A stretch of DNA of 64,000 nt from Streptomyces sp. NBC_01463 (GCA_036227345.1 CP109468.1:5022001-5086000), one strand, 5' to 3'; shown: positions 37,607-51,207, counted from the first letter of the stretch. A program made the numbers and translations. The notes: generated by a model from the sequence alone, not told the origin.

Positions 37607-38379
37607 GCACCACGACCACCCCGGCCACCGGCACCGCGCCACTCGGCGCCGCCCGCACCCTCGCCACCGCGGCCCGCGTCCTGCGCCAGCTGACCCACGA
37701 CCCGCGCACCATCGCGCTGCTCCTGCTGATCCCGGTCGTGATGATCACGCTGCTGCGCTACGTCTTCGACGGCAGCCCCCGGACCTTCGACTCCATCGGC
37801 GCCTCGCTCCTCGGCATCTTCCCGCTGATCACGATGTTCCTGGTGACCTCGATCGCCACCCTGCGCGAACGCACCTCGGGCACCCTGGAACGGCTCCTCG
37901 CCATGCCGCTCGGCAAGGGCGACCTGATCGCCGGATACGCCCTCGCCTTCGGAGCCGTCGCCATCGTCCAGTCGCTCCTGGCGACCGGCATCTCGGTCTG
38001 GGCCCTCGGCCTCGACGTCACCGGATCGCCCTGGCTGCTGCTCCTGGTCGCCCTGCTCGACGCGCTGCTCGGCACGGCCCTCGGCCTGTTCGTCTCGGCC
38101 TTCGCGGCCTCCGAGTTCCAGGCCGTCCAGTTCATGCCGGCCGTGATCTTCCCGCAGCTCCTGCTCTGCGGACTCTTCATCGCCCGCGACCAGATGGCAC
38201 CCGTCCTCGAAGCGATCTCGAACGTGCTGCCCATGTCGTACGCCGTCGACGGCATGAACGAGGTCCTCCACCACACCGAGATCACCGGGAACTTCGTCCG
38301 CGACGTCGTGGTCGTGGCCGGCTGCGCCCTCCTCGTCCTCGCCCTCGGCGCAGCCACCCTCCGCCGCCGCACCACCTGA
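37603..38379 (+). CDS. ABC-2-type transporter permease
   Basis: The 258-residue protein has about six membrane spans of the ABC-2 type (IALLLLIPVVMITLLRYVF, GIFPLITMFLVTSIATL, a long central pair, and a last span LVVAGCALLVLALGAATL). The conserved loops RERTSGTLERLLAMPL and SNVLPMSYAVDGM are present. With the preceding ATPase it forms an exporter for an antibiotic, lipid or unknown compound. The start overlaps the ATPase stop (ATGA). Confidence 0.92.
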   Translation: MSTTTTPATGTAPLGAARTLATAARVLRQLTHDPRTIALLLLIPVVMITLLRYVFDGSPRTFDSIGASLLGIFPLITMFLVTSIATLRERTSGTLERLLAMPLGKGDLIAGYALAFGAVAIVQSLLATGISVWALGLDVTGSPWLLLLVALLDALLGTALGLFVSAFAASEFQAVQFMPAVIFPQLLLCGLFIARDQMAPVLEAISNVLPMSYAVDGMNEVLHHTEITGNFVRDVVVVAGCALLVLALGAATLRRRTT

Positions 38380-38437
38380 CGGGCCGGTGCGAGGATGGCG
38401 GCACGAGCAACCGTGAGCACCGCCCGGAGGGAACCGC

Positions 38438-39247
38438 ATGACCCAGACAGTTGCAGTCCTCGGCACCGGCAAGATCGGCGAGGCCCTGCTCAGCGGAATG
38501 ATCCGGGCCGGCTGGCGCCCGGCGAACCTGCTGGTCACCACCCGCCGCTCCGAGCGAGCCACCGAACTCCACGACCGCTACGGCGTCGACGCGGTCACCA
38601 ACGCGGAGGCCGCCAAGCGCGCCGACATCCTGATCCTCGCGGTCAAGCCCCAGGACATGGGCCGCCTGCTGGACGAACTGTCCCCCCACCTCACCGCCGA
38701 CCGCCTGGTCATCAGCGCCGCGGCCGGCATCACGACCGCCTTCATCGAGGAGCGCCTCACCCCGGGCACCCCGGTGGTGCGGGTCATGCCGAACACCCCC
38801 GTCCTGGTCGACGAGGGCATGTCCGTCATCTCCGCGGGCAGCCACGCCATCACCGATCACCTCGCCACCACGGAGGCGATCTTCGGCGGGGTGGGCAAGA
38901 CCCTGCGCGTCCCCGAGTCCCAGCAGGACGCGGCCACCGCACTCTCCGGCTCGGGCCCCGCCTACTTCTACTTCCTCGTCGAGGCGATGACGGACGCCGG
39001 CATCCTGCTCGGCCTGCCCCGCGCCCAGGCCCACGACCTCATCGTGCAGGCCGCCATCGGAGCCGCCGTGATGCTCCGCGACAGCGGCGAACACCCGGTC
39101 AAGCTCCGCGAGGCCGTCACCAGCCCGGCCGGCACCACCATCAGCGCCATCCGTGAGCTGGAGAACCACGGCGTGCGCGCCGCACTCATCGCGGCCCTCG
39201 AAGCCGCCCGCGACCGCAGCCGCGAACTCGCCTCCGGCAACGGCTGA
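38438..39247 (+). CDS. proC: Pyrroline-5-carboxylate reductase ProC
   Basis: ProC reduces pyrroline-5-carboxylate to proline with NAD(P)H. The 269-residue product has an N-terminal Rossmann fold (VAVLGTGKIGEALLSGMIRAGW), ILAVKPQDM, SAAAGITTAFIEERL and VVRVMPNTPVLVDEGMS. The C-terminal signature ALSGSGPAYFYFLVEAMTDAG ... HPVKLREAVTSPAGTT follows. GGAGGG precedes the ATG. The stop is separated by a single base from the end of the hydrolase gene on the other strand. Confidence 0.96.
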   Translation: MTQTVAVLGTGKIGEALLSGMIRAGWRPANLLVTTRRSERATELHDRYGVDAVTNAEAAKRADILILAVKPQDMGRLLDELSPHLTADRLVISAAAGITTAFIEERLTPGTPVVRVMPNTPVLVDEGMSVISAGSHAITDHLATTEAIFGGVGKTLRVPESQQDAATALSGSGPAYFYFLVEAMTDAGILLGLPRAQAHDLIVQAAIGAAVMLRDSGEHPVKLREAVTSPAGTTISAIRELENHGVRAALIAALEAARDRSRELASGNG

Positions 39248-39248
39248 C

Positions 39249-39836
39249 CTACCCGGCGGCGGCAGCGATCAGCTCCGCACTGCGCACCACCTCCGCGAAC
39301 CCACCGCCGTGCAACGACACGGCGGTGGCCCGCGCCAGCTCCTCCGCCCCGAGCGTCCACCCCCACGGGCCCACCCCGTCGAAGGTGTACGTCGCGTCGA
39401 GCGCGAAGAACACCTCGTACCCCAGGTTCCCCGCCATCCGCGCAGTCGTCTCCGCGCACATGTTGGTCTGGATCCCGGCCACCACGATCTGCCGCACCCC
39501 GGCCTCGCCGAGCCACGCTCCCAGATCCGGCGATCCGTAGAACGCCGAGTTCACGCTCTTCGTCACGAACAGCTCGGGCCCGCCGCCCTTCCCCCGTCGC
39601 TCCTCCACATAGGCCTTGAAGCCGTTTCCCGGATATCCGACCCGCAAAGGCGAATCCGGCTTCGGCGAGTCATGCCGTACGAACACGACCGGCCGCCCGC
39701 CCGACTGCCAGGCGTCGATCAGCCCGGCGATGTTCTCGTCGGCCGAGGGATTGTTCCGCGGCCCCCAGTACGCCTCCTCCTCGAACCCCTGCTGTACGTC
39801 CACCACAACCAGCGCTGCGTTCTCCGCGATCTCCAT
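39249..39836 (-). CDS. Isochorismatase-family cysteine hydrolase
   Basis: The 195-residue protein carries the catalytic triad pattern of the family: Asp in ALVVVDVQQGF, Lys in FVTKSVNSAFYG, and Cys in VVAGIQTNMCAETTARMA. Relatives hydrolyse nicotinamide, ureido compounds or isochorismate; the substrate is not evident here. CAGCAT lies 7 bases before the ATG on the minus strand, possibly a leaderless -10. It is divergent from a GlxA-type regulator, which may control it. Confidence 0.9.
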   Translation of the reverse strand: MEIAENAALVVVDVQQGFEEEAYWGPRNNPSADENIAGLIDAWQSGGRPVVFVRHDSPKPDSPLRVGYPGNGFKAYVEERRGKGGGPELFVTKSVNSAFYGSPDLGAWLGEAGVRQIVVAGIQTNMCAETTARMAGNLGYEVFFALDATYTFDGVGPWGWTLGAEELARATAVSLHGGGFAEVVRSAELIAAAAG

Positions 39837-39910
39837 GACAACGATGCTGCCGCGCCCGGACCCGTGCGCCCAGAGGTCGGAAAGCCATCGACCGATGCTT
39901 TACTGCCACC

Positions 39911-40945
39911 ATGGCCACCACCACCGGGACGCCCGACGCAACCCCCGCAGCCCCCTCCCGGATCGCCCTGGTCTCCTTCCCGGGCGTCCGCGCGTTCGAC
40001 GTCTCGGTGATCACGGAGGTCTGGGGCGTGGACCGCACGGACCGCGGAGTCCCGCCCTTCGCCCTGCACCGCACGGCGGCCACCACCGCCCCCATCCCCC
40101 TGCGCGGCGGACTCACCCTCACCCCCGACCGCACGCTCAACTGGCTGGCCCGAGCCGACCTGATCGTCGTCCCCGGCCTCGACGACCATGTGACGCCGGC
40201 CCCGGAACCGGTCCTCGAAGCCCTGCGCCGCGCCCACGCCCGCGCCACACCGATCGCCGCGCTCTGCGGAGGTGCGTTCACCCTGGCCCAGGCGGGCCTC
40301 CTCGACGGCCGCCGTGCCGTCACCCACTGGAACCTCACGGACCTCCTGCGCACCCGCCATCCCGAGGTGACCGTCGTCCCGGACGCCCTGTTCGTCCACG
40401 ACGACAACCTCTGGACGTCCGCCGGCACGGCAGCGGGCATCGACCTCTGCCTCCATCTCGTACGGAACACCCATGGCGCCGAGACCGCGGCGACGATCGC
40501 CCGTTCGATGGTCACGGCACCGTTCCGTACCGGCACGCAGGCCCAGTTCATCGAGCACCCCACACCGCAGACCGACCGCGACGCCGACACGCTCGCCGCC
40601 GTACGGGCCTTCGCCCTGACCCGTCTGGCGGAACCGCACACCGTGGCGGAGCTGGCCGCACGGGCCGGCATGTCCTCCCGGTCCTTCGCCCGCCACTTCC
40701 AGGCGACGACCGGCACCACTCCACTGCGCTGGCTCATCACCCAGCGCATCGCCGCAGCTCAGAAGCTGCTGGAGCGCACCGACCTGCCCCTGCCCGAGGT
40801 GGCCCGCCGCACGGGGTTCGGCAGCGAGATCACCATGCGCCAGCACTTCGCCACCCACCTGGGCACCAGCCCCCGGGACTACCGCCTGGCCTTCCACCGC
40901 ACCCCGGCGGCGACCGGGGTTGACACACCCCCTCGGCATCCGTAA
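39911..40945 (+). CDS. GlxA-family transcriptional regulator (DJ-1/PfpI domain plus AraC HTH)
   Basis: The 344-residue protein has an N-terminal DJ-1/PfpI-like domain (IALVSFPGVRAFDVSVITEVW; nucleophile elbow AALCGGAFTLAQAGLLDGR). The C-terminal AraC double helix-turn-helix follows (TVAELAARAGMSSRSFARHFQATTGTTPLRWL, then PLPEVARRTGFGSEITMRQHF). Such regulators often activate neighbouring catabolic genes; the divergent isochorismatase-type gene is the likely target. The stop TAA (40943-40945) is also the first half of a good -10 hexamer for the rRNA operon region. Confidence 0.92.
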   Translation: MATTTGTPDATPAAPSRIALVSFPGVRAFDVSVITEVWGVDRTDRGVPPFALHRTAATTAPIPLRGGLTLTPDRTLNWLARADLIVVPGLDDHVTPAPEPVLEALRRAHARATPIAALCGGAFTLAQAGLLDGRRAVTHWNLTDLLRTRHPEVTVVPDALFVHDDNLWTSAGTAAGIDLCLHLVRNTHGAETAATIARSMVTAPFRTGTQAQFIEHPTPQTDRDADTLAAVRAFALTRLAEPHTVAELAARAGMSSRSFARHFQATTGTTPLRWLITQRIAAAQKLLERTDLPLPEVARRTGFGSEITMRQHFATHLGTSPRDYRLAFHRTPAATGVDTPPRHP

Positions 40946-40948
40946 TGT
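40920..40948 (+). promoter_or_regulatory. Consensus-like promoter at the end of glxA-type gene, probable first rRNA promoter
   Basis: TTGACA (40920-40925) and TAATGT (40943-40948) are separated by 17 bases, close to the vegetative sigma factor consensus. It lies about 640 bases before the 16S gene and overlaps the last codons of the preceding gene. Confidence 0.7.
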
Positions 40949-41098
40949 GCTCCGAGTTGTCCGACGTGAGCGCCGACCTCGGTCGGTCCCCGGACAGCCA
41001 TTCCGCAGTAACCACAACGAGCGAGCGACAGCTGTCGCCTGCCTCTGCGTGCGCTTATGCGAAATGAGGAATCCGCGTTCGAAGGAACGTGACCCCGA

Positions 41099-41129
41099 TT
41101 AGCGTCGGGGCCCTGGAATCCGCTAATGT
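41099..41129 (+). promoter_or_regulatory. Probable second rRNA promoter
   Basis: TAATGT at 41124-41129 repeats the -10 hexamer of the upstream promoter. The -35 side (TTAGCG at 41099) is weak and 19 bases away. Confidence 0.5.
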
Positions 41130-41174
41130 CTCACTCGTCGGAACGGCCCAACAACCGGGAAGACAAGCCCCACT

Positions 41175-41213
41175 GACTGGGAATCAGGCCCGAAAGGATC
41201 TGATAGAGTCGGA
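41175..41213 (+). promoter_or_regulatory. rRNA promoter repeat, copy 1
   Basis: This 39-base block ends with CTGATAGAGTCGGA, including a TAGAGT -10 element (41204-41209). It is about 85 percent identical to the block at 41276-41314, exactly 101 bases downstream, so the two look like duplicated promoters of the tandem rRNA promoter array. Confidence 0.65.
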
Positions 41214-41275
41214 CTCGCCGGAAAGGGAAACGCGAAAGCGAAGAACTGGAAAGCGGAAAATGCGAGGCCCGCTTC

Positions 41276-41314
41276 GACCGGGAATCGGACACGAAAGAGT
41301 CTGATAGAGTCGGA
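41276..41314 (+). promoter_or_regulatory. rRNA promoter repeat, copy 2
   Basis: Second copy of the repeated promoter block, with TAGAGT at 41305-41310. The remaining leader to the 16S gene is about 280 bases. Confidence 0.65.
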
Positions 41315-41379
41315 AACGCAAGACCGAAGGGAAGCGCCCGGAGGAAAGCCCGAGAGGGTGAGTACAAAGGAAGCGTCCG

Positions 41380-41590
41380 TTCCTTGAGAACTCAACAGCG
41401 TGCCAAAAGTCAACGCCAGATATGTTGATACCCCGACCTGCTTCGGCAGGTTCGAGGTTCCTTTGAAAGTCCTAACAGGCCTTTACCGGCCTGGTAGGCA
41501 ATGAACACAGCGAGGACACAGTGAACGGTCGGTCTTATTCCGACCTGACCGTTCCGCTCTCGTGTGTGTCTACCCGATTACGGGAAAACA
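41380..41590 (+). other. 16S leader with conserved GAGAACTCAACAG box and hairpins
   Basis: The leader contains CTTGAGAACTCAACAGCGTG (41383-41402), a sequence repeated in variant form before 23S (TTTGAGAACTGCACAGTGG). Three hairpins follow: a TTCG-looped one at 41435-41453, CAGGCC/GGCCTG at 41476-41493, and GAACGGTC/GACCGTTC at 41523-41554. They are likely RNase III processing or antitermination structures. Confidence 0.65.
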
Positions 41591-46537
<4,947 letters not shown>

Positions 46538-46618
46538 CCTCAGTTGCTCGCGTCCACTGTGTTAGTTCTGAAATAACGAACGGCCGTGTTTTGTTCCGGT
46601 GTTGGTTAATTTCATAGT
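46538..46618 (+). other. 23S-5S spacer with 3' arm of the processing stalk
   Basis: TGCTCGCGTCCACTGTG (46545-46561) pairs over 17 bases with 43395-43411 before 23S. The rest is an AT-richer spacer to 5S. Confidence 0.8.
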
Positions 46619-46738
46619 GTTTCGGTGGTCATTGCGTTAGGGAAACGCCCGGTTACATTCCGAACCCGGAAGCTAAGCCTTTCAGCGCCGATGGTACTGC
46701 AGGGGGGACCCTGTGGGAGAGTAGGACGCCGCCGAACT
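46619..46738 (+). rRNA. rrf: 5S ribosomal RNA
   Basis: GTTTCGGTGGTCATTGCGTT to GACGCCGCCGAACT is a 120-base 5S gene. The internal CGAACCCGGAAGCTAAGCC loop is diagnostic. It is the last gene of the rRNA operon. Confidence 0.97.
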
Positions 46739-46754
46739 CCTTTTAAAATGGTTG

Positions 46755-46786
46755 AGCCCCGTGCCCTTGTGGCACGGGGCTTTTCT
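46755..46786 (+). terminator. Terminator of the rRNA operon
   Basis: AGCCCCGTGCC and GGCACGGGGCT form a perfect 11-base stem with a CTTGT loop, followed by TTTTCT. It begins 16 bases after 5S and ends 27 bases before the next start codon, so the next gene's promoter must overlap it. Confidence 0.95.
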
Positions 46787-46812
46787 GCGTTCTGACCGTT
46801 TAAGGTCGTGGC

Positions 46813-47457
46813 ATGCGCTACGAACTGGTCATCTTCGACAACGACGGTGTGCTCGTGGACAGCGAGCCGATCTCCAACACCATCCTCGCCGGCTACCTCA
46901 CGGAGCTCGGGCACCCCACCTCGTACGAGGAGTCCCTCCGGGACTACATGGGGGCCGCCGTGCACCGGGTACACGACCTCGTCGAGGAAAGGGGCGGCGA
47001 GAAGCTGCCCGCGGACTTCGACGACACGCTCCACTCACGGATCTTCGCCGCGTTCCAGCGGGAGCTGGAACCCGTCCCGGGCGCCGAGGACGTCCTCGGG
47101 AAGCTCGTCGCCGAAGGCGTCCCGTACTGCGTCGCCTCCTCGGGGAGCCACGAGCGGATCCGCGTCGGGCACCACAAGACCGGCCTCGACCAGTGGTTCG
47201 AGGAGGAGTGGATCTTCAGTGCGGAGGACGTGGGCCGCGGGAAGCCGGCGCCCGACCTGTTCCTGTACGCCGCGGAGCGGATGGGGGTCGCGCCCGAGCG
47301 GTGCGTCGTCATCGAGGACAGCCCGCTCGGCGTGGAGGCGGCGAGGGCCGCGGGCATGGACGTGTACGGCTTCACGTCGATGATGCCGGCGGACCGGCTG
47401 GCCGGGGTGACCGGGCATTTCTCCGACATGGGACAGCTGCCGGAATTGCTTGCCTGA
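46813..47457 (+). CDS. HAD-family hydrolase (beta-phosphoglucomutase/phosphatase-like)
   Basis: The 214-residue protein is a HAD hydrolase of subfamily IA. Motif I is VIFDNDGVLVDSEP, in which Asn replaces the usual F of DFDG-type motifs but the two catalytic Asp residues are present. Motif II is VASSGSHERI, motif III the Lys in GRGKPAPDLFLYA, motif IV VIEDSPLGVEAARAAGM. The cap domain lies at about residues 17-85. The substrate is unknown. TAAGGT (46801-46806) is 6 bases before the ATG, a leaderless-type start directly after the rRNA terminator. Confidence 0.92.
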   Translation: MRYELVIFDNDGVLVDSEPISNTILAGYLTELGHPTSYEESLRDYMGAAVHRVHDLVEERGGEKLPADFDDTLHSRIFAAFQRELEPVPGAEDVLGKLVAEGVPYCVASSGSHERIRVGHHKTGLDQWFEEEWIFSAEDVGRGKPAPDLFLYAAERMGVAPERCVVIEDSPLGVEAARAAGMDVYGFTSMMPADRLAGVTGHFSDMGQLPELLA

Positions 47458-47461
47458 CTCA

Positions 47462-47492
47462 TCTACCCATGGGTAGAAACTGGCCCTACGCT
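47462..47492 (+). promoter_or_regulatory. Promoter with 16-bp palindrome before the MFS gene
   Basis: TCTACCCATGGGTAGA (47462-47477) is a perfect palindrome that ends 9 bases before TACGCT (47487-47492). That -10-like hexamer is 7 bases before the ATG at 47500. The palindrome lies where the -35 and spacer should be and is a likely repressor site. Confidence 0.6.
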
Positions 47493-47499
47493 CGCGCCC

Positions 47500-48705
47500 A
47501 TGACAGATGCACGTTTGCGGCACGGCAGAGCCTCCCTTGCGTTGAGCTTCTTCGTGCAAGGCGTCACGTTCGCTCTCCTCGTGACGCGGATCCCCGCCAT
47601 TCAGGACCGGTACGGGATATCCGACGGCCTGCTGCCCGTGTTCCTCGCCGCGGTGCCGATCCTGGCCGGTGTGGGCAGCGTGGTCACCGAAAAGGTGGTC
47701 GCGAGGGTGCGGCCCAGGGTGGTCCTGCGGTGGGCGCAGCCGCTTGTGCTGCTGGCGCTGCTCGGTGTCGGTGCCGGGAGCGAGGTGTGGGAGGCGGCCC
47801 TGGCGCTCGGTGTGTTCGGGCTGTCCGTCGGTGCGCTGGACGCCTCCATGAACATGATGGGGGTCAGCCTCCAGCGGGCGTACGGGCGTTCCATCATGCT
47901 GGGCTTCCACGCCGCGTACAGCCTGGGCGGGATCGCCGGGGCGTCCATGGCGTGGGCCGGGGCGCACTGGGATCTGTCGCTGCTGGTCTCGTACCTTCCG
48001 GCGGTCGTGGTGCTGCTGCCCGTCGCGTTCATCGGGAGCCGGTGGTACGTCGAGGGGAAGCAGGACGAGGAGCTGGGGAGCGGGGAGGAGCGGGGGAAGG
48101 CCGGGGCGGTGTCCTTCCGGCTGCTGATGCCGCTCTGTCTGGTGATGTGCTTCGCGTACATCGGGGACTCGACGGTCTCCAACTGGAGCGCGAAGTACCT
48201 GCAGGACGTGCTGGGGAGCTCGGAGCAGCTCTCTACCGTCCCGTACAACGTCTACATGGTGACGACGCTGCTGGGGCGGGCCGTCGGGGACCTCGGGGTG
48301 CGGCGGTTCGGGGCCGTGGCCGTGGTGCGGGGCGGGAGCGTGCTGGCCGCCGCCGGGTTCGGTGTGGTGGCCGTGGCCGGTGGTGCCTGGGTGGGGATGC
48401 TCGGGTTCACCATGCTGGGGCTCGGGCTCTGTGTGATCGTGCCGCAGACCTTCGCGGCCGCCGGGCGGATGTTCCCCGGGGCGAGCGACACCGCGATCGC
48501 CCGGCTGAACATCTTCAACTACGTGGGTTTCCTGGTCGGCTCGCCCCTGGTGGGGGCGCTCGGCGACGCGTGGAGCTACCGGGGCGCGATGCTCGTGCCC
48601 ATGGTGCTGGTGCTCGCGACGCTCGTGTACGCCAAGTCGTTCGGCGCGGAGCCCGCCCGATACGGTGGCGGGCATGAGCGGCCGCGCACAGTTGATGTGG
48701 GATGA
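47500..48705 (+). CDS. MFS transporter, 12-span type
   Basis: The 401-residue protein has about 12 membrane spans in two halves with a charged central loop (EGKQDEELGSGEERGKAG, about residues 186-203). It begins MTDARLRHGRASLALSFFVQGVTFALLVTRIPAIQ, similar to the YbjJ/FucP-type branch of MFS proteins, which transport sugars or unknown solutes. The substrate is not evident. The coding end overlaps the acuC start by 32 bases. Confidence 0.9.
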   Translation: MTDARLRHGRASLALSFFVQGVTFALLVTRIPAIQDRYGISDGLLPVFLAAVPILAGVGSVVTEKVVARVRPRVVLRWAQPLVLLALLGVGAGSEVWEAALALGVFGLSVGALDASMNMMGVSLQRAYGRSIMLGFHAAYSLGGIAGASMAWAGAHWDLSLLVSYLPAVVVLLPVAFIGSRWYVEGKQDEELGSGEERGKAGAVSFRLLMPLCLVMCFAYIGDSTVSNWSAKYLQDVLGSSEQLSTVPYNVYMVTTLLGRAVGDLGVRRFGAVAVVRGGSVLAAAGFGVVAVAGGAWVGMLGFTMLGLGLCVIVPQTFAAAGRMFPGASDTAIARLNIFNYVGFLVGSPLVGALGDAWSYRGAMLVPMVLVLATLVYAKSFGAEPARYGGGHERPRTVDVG

Positions 48706-49846
48706 CGCAGTAACGGGTTACGACTTCGGGGACAGTCATCCGATGGACCCGGTCAGGCTTGCCCTGACGATGGGGCTGGTGCGGGCGTTCGGGCTCGACC
48801 GGGCGGTGGACGTGGTCGCGGCCAAGGCGGCCGGGGACTCGACGCTGCGGCTCGTGCACCGCTCGGACTACGTGGCGGCGGTGCGGGCCGCGTCCGCCGA
48901 TCCGCGGTCCGCGGACCAGGGCTACGGGATCGGGACGACGGACGATCCGGCGTTCGCCGGGATGCACGAGGTGTCGGCGCTGATCGCCGGGCAGTCGGTG
49001 GCGGCGGCCGAGGCGGTGTGGCGGGGCGAGACCGGGCACGCCGTGAACTTCACCGGCGGGCTCCATCACGCGATGCCCGGCGCCGCGGCCGGCTTCTGCA
49101 TCTACAACGACCCGGCGCTCGCCATCGCGCGGCTGTTGGAGCTCGGTGCGGAGCGGGTCGCGTACGTCGATGTGGACGTGCACCACGGGGACGGGGTGCA
49201 GACGGCGTTCTGGGAGGACCCGCGGGTCCTGACGATCTCGATGCACGAGCATCCGCGGACGTTGTTCCCGCAGACCGGGTGGCCGGAGGAGACCGGCGCC
49301 GGGGCGGGGGAGGGCGGTGCGGTGAACGTGGCGCTGCCGGCCGGGACGGGGGACGCCGGGTGGCTGCGGGCGTTCCACGCCGTGGTGCCGGAGCTGCTGG
49401 CGGACTTCCGGCCGCAGGTGCTGGTGACGCAGCACGGGGCCGATACGCACTTCGAGGACCCGCTGGCCCATCTCGCGGTGTCGCTGGACGCGCAGCGGGC
49501 CGTGATGGCGGCCTGCCACGACCTGGCTCATGAGTACGCGGACGGCGGGCGGTGGGTGGCGCTCGGCGGGGGCGGTTATGCCGTGGTGGATGTGGTGCCG
49601 CGGTCCTGGACGCATCTGGTGGGGATCGCCGCGCACGCGCCCGTGGACCCGGAGTCGGTGATCCCGTCGTCGTGGCGGGACGAGGTCTACGCCCGGACCC
49701 GGCAGCTGGGGCCGGCCCGGATGACGGACGGGCGCACCCCGTCGTGGAAGGCGTGGGAGGACGGTTACGACCCGGCGGACCGGCTGGACCAGGCGGTGCT
49801 GGCGACCCGGCGGGCGGCGTTCCCGCTGCGGGGGCTGCTGACCTGA
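48674..49846 (+). CDS. acuC: AcuC-type protein deacetylase (histone-deacetylase family)
   Basis: The 390-residue protein belongs to the class I histone-deacetylase-like family; AcuC deacetylates acetyl-CoA synthetase and related targets. Zinc-site and catalytic motifs are visible: TGGLHHAMPGAAAGFCIYND (tandem His), VAYVDVDVHHGDGVQTAFW (Asp and His ligands), LTISMHEHPRTLFPQTG, VLVTQHGADTHFEDPLAHL, and GGGGYAVVDVV. The ATG at 48674 is 7 bases after TACGGT (48661-48666), so it may also be translated from a leaderless transcript inside the MFS gene. A GTG at 48665 is the alternative start. Confidence 0.92.
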   Translation: MSGRAQLMWDDAVTGYDFGDSHPMDPVRLALTMGLVRAFGLDRAVDVVAAKAAGDSTLRLVHRSDYVAAVRAASADPRSADQGYGIGTTDDPAFAGMHEVSALIAGQSVAAAEAVWRGETGHAVNFTGGLHHAMPGAAAGFCIYNDPALAIARLLELGAERVAYVDVDVHHGDGVQTAFWEDPRVLTISMHEHPRTLFPQTGWPEETGAGAGEGGAVNVALPAGTGDAGWLRAFHAVVPELLADFRPQVLVTQHGADTHFEDPLAHLAVSLDAQRAVMAACHDLAHEYADGGRWVALGGGGYAVVDVVPRSWTHLVGIAAHAPVDPESVIPSSWRDEVYARTRQLGPARMTDGRTPSWKAWEDGYDPADRLDQAVLATRRAAFPLRGLLT

Positions 49847-49940
49847 GGGCCGGGCCGCCGGGACGCACGGGTTACGCCAACTGTGGGGCGTAACGCGGGT
49901 TTTGGCCCAGGGGCGGCGTCGGTGGGGCAGCATCGGCAGG

Positions 49941-50756
49941 GTGTTGAGCACCGGAGCGCTGCGTGCGCATCTGCTGGCGGCCCGGCTTGCCGGGTCCGTC
50001 GCCACCCCGCGGGAGACGAGTCTGCGGAGTTATCGGCTCTTCGCGGCCAGGGATCCGCGGGTGACGCTGGGCCTCGACCCCGAACGGGGCTGGGGGGAAC
50101 GGGAGCTGCTGCGGCTGATGGCCGACAGGTGCGGGGTCTCGGACGATCCCGCGCATGTCTCGGGTCCCGACGTGATCGATCCGGAGCGGACGCTGGCGGG
50201 GCTCGACGCCTTCGCCGGGCGGTTGTCGGACGCGGCGGCCCGGCGGGCGCCGGTGCTGTTCGGGACGGGACATCCGCACCGGTTGCTCGGTTTCTACGCA
50301 GCGCTGGCAGACGCCTTGTCGGCGGCGGGGTGCACCGTACTCACCCCGGCGCAGGGGCGATGTATCGACATAACGACCCGGTTCGGCGTACGCACGTACA
50401 ACCTCGACTACGTACGGGGAGTCGCGCTGGTGCGCGAACCCGGCGTGCGGGTGCCCGGTGGTGGTACCGGCGCACACTCCCACTCACCCCTGCCGGTCAG
50501 GGTGGCTCTGGAGGCCGCGGCGGACTCCCGGGGGCCGCTGCCGGAACTGGTCGTGGGAGACCATGGCTGGGTCTGCGGGGCAGGTCAGCTGGGTATCGAG
50601 GCGATCGGCCTGGCCGATACGGACGATCCTGCGCTGTTCGTCGGTGAGGCGGAGGGCCGGGTGGCGGTCGCCGTTCCGCTCGACGATGCCGTGCGGTCCG
50701 CGTACTACCTGCCGCTCACGCGCTATGTACTCAATCGGGCGTGTCTGTCACAGTAG
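49941..50756 (+). CDS. Conserved protein, possible phosphatase
   Basis: The 271-residue protein is found next to the bdtA-like gene in Streptomyces. I recall it as being annotated as a phosphatase, but I see no HAD or histidine-phosphatase motif that proves this. Visible conserved-looking segments are APVLFGTGHPHRLLGFYAALADAL, GVRTYNLDYVRGVALV, and ELVVGDHGWVCGAGQLGIEAIGLADTDDPALFVGEAEGRVAVAVPLDD. No membrane span is present. The GTG at 49941 is chosen; CAGCAT lies 7 bases before it, and no Shine-Dalgarno is clear. A TTG at 49902 is an alternative. Confidence 0.72.
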   Translation: MLSTGALRAHLLAARLAGSVATPRETSLRSYRLFAARDPRVTLGLDPERGWGERELLRLMADRCGVSDDPAHVSGPDVIDPERTLAGLDAFAGRLSDAAARRAPVLFGTGHPHRLLGFYAALADALSAAGCTVLTPAQGRCIDITTRFGVRTYNLDYVRGVALVREPGVRVPGGGTGAHSHSPLPVRVALEAAADSRGPLPELVVGDHGWVCGAGQLGIEAIGLADTDDPALFVGEAEGRVAVAVPLDDAVRSAYYLPLTRYVLNRACLSQ

Positions 50757-50884
50757 GCGGCCGATCGTCTCTCCTCTTCCCCACTCGCATCACCCGCCCC
50801 TAATCTGGGGAGTGAGCGCACAACGACGAAGAGTCACCGGAGGGGAAGCCGGTGCGCGTCCGGTGCGGAAGGTACAGGTGGGTC

Positions 50885-51097
50885 ATGGCTGCTGACAGCG
50901 AGAGGCCTCTCAACGAGGTCAAGTTTCTGACCGTGGCGGAAGTCGCCTCGGTCATGCGAGTGTCGAAGATGACCGTGTACCGCTTGGTGCACAGTGGTCA
51001 TCTGCCGGCGATCCGGGTGGGCAGGTCCTTCCGGGTGCCGGAGCAAGCGGTTCACGAGTATCTCCGCGAGTCGTTCGTGGGGGTGGGGACGGCCTGA
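50885..51097 (+). CDS. Excisionase/MerR-type small HTH DNA-binding protein
   Basis: The 70-residue protein is a single winged-helix domain of the excisionase/BldC-like kind: LNEVKFLTVAEVASVMRVSKMTVYRLVHSGHLPAIRVGRSFRVPEQAVHEYL. It corresponds in position to SCO3328, which I recall as bdtA, a BldD target; that name is not proven here. AGGTGG precedes the ATG. It lies in a conserved block with the developmental genes bldN and rsbN, 4 kb away. It is likely a DNA-binding regulator of unknown targets. Confidence 0.88.
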   Translation: MAADSERPLNEVKFLTVAEVASVMRVSKMTVYRLVHSGHLPAIRVGRSFRVPEQAVHEYLRESFVGVGTA

Positions 51098-51207
51098 CGT
51101 TCCCCTCGGATTACGCCCCTCACCCGGTGGCGGGTAGGCTAGGCCGACGTAGGTCGTGTGGGCCCAGACGCCCCGCACCAGTGAAGAAGAAGTGAGCGAG
51201 GGTAGTC

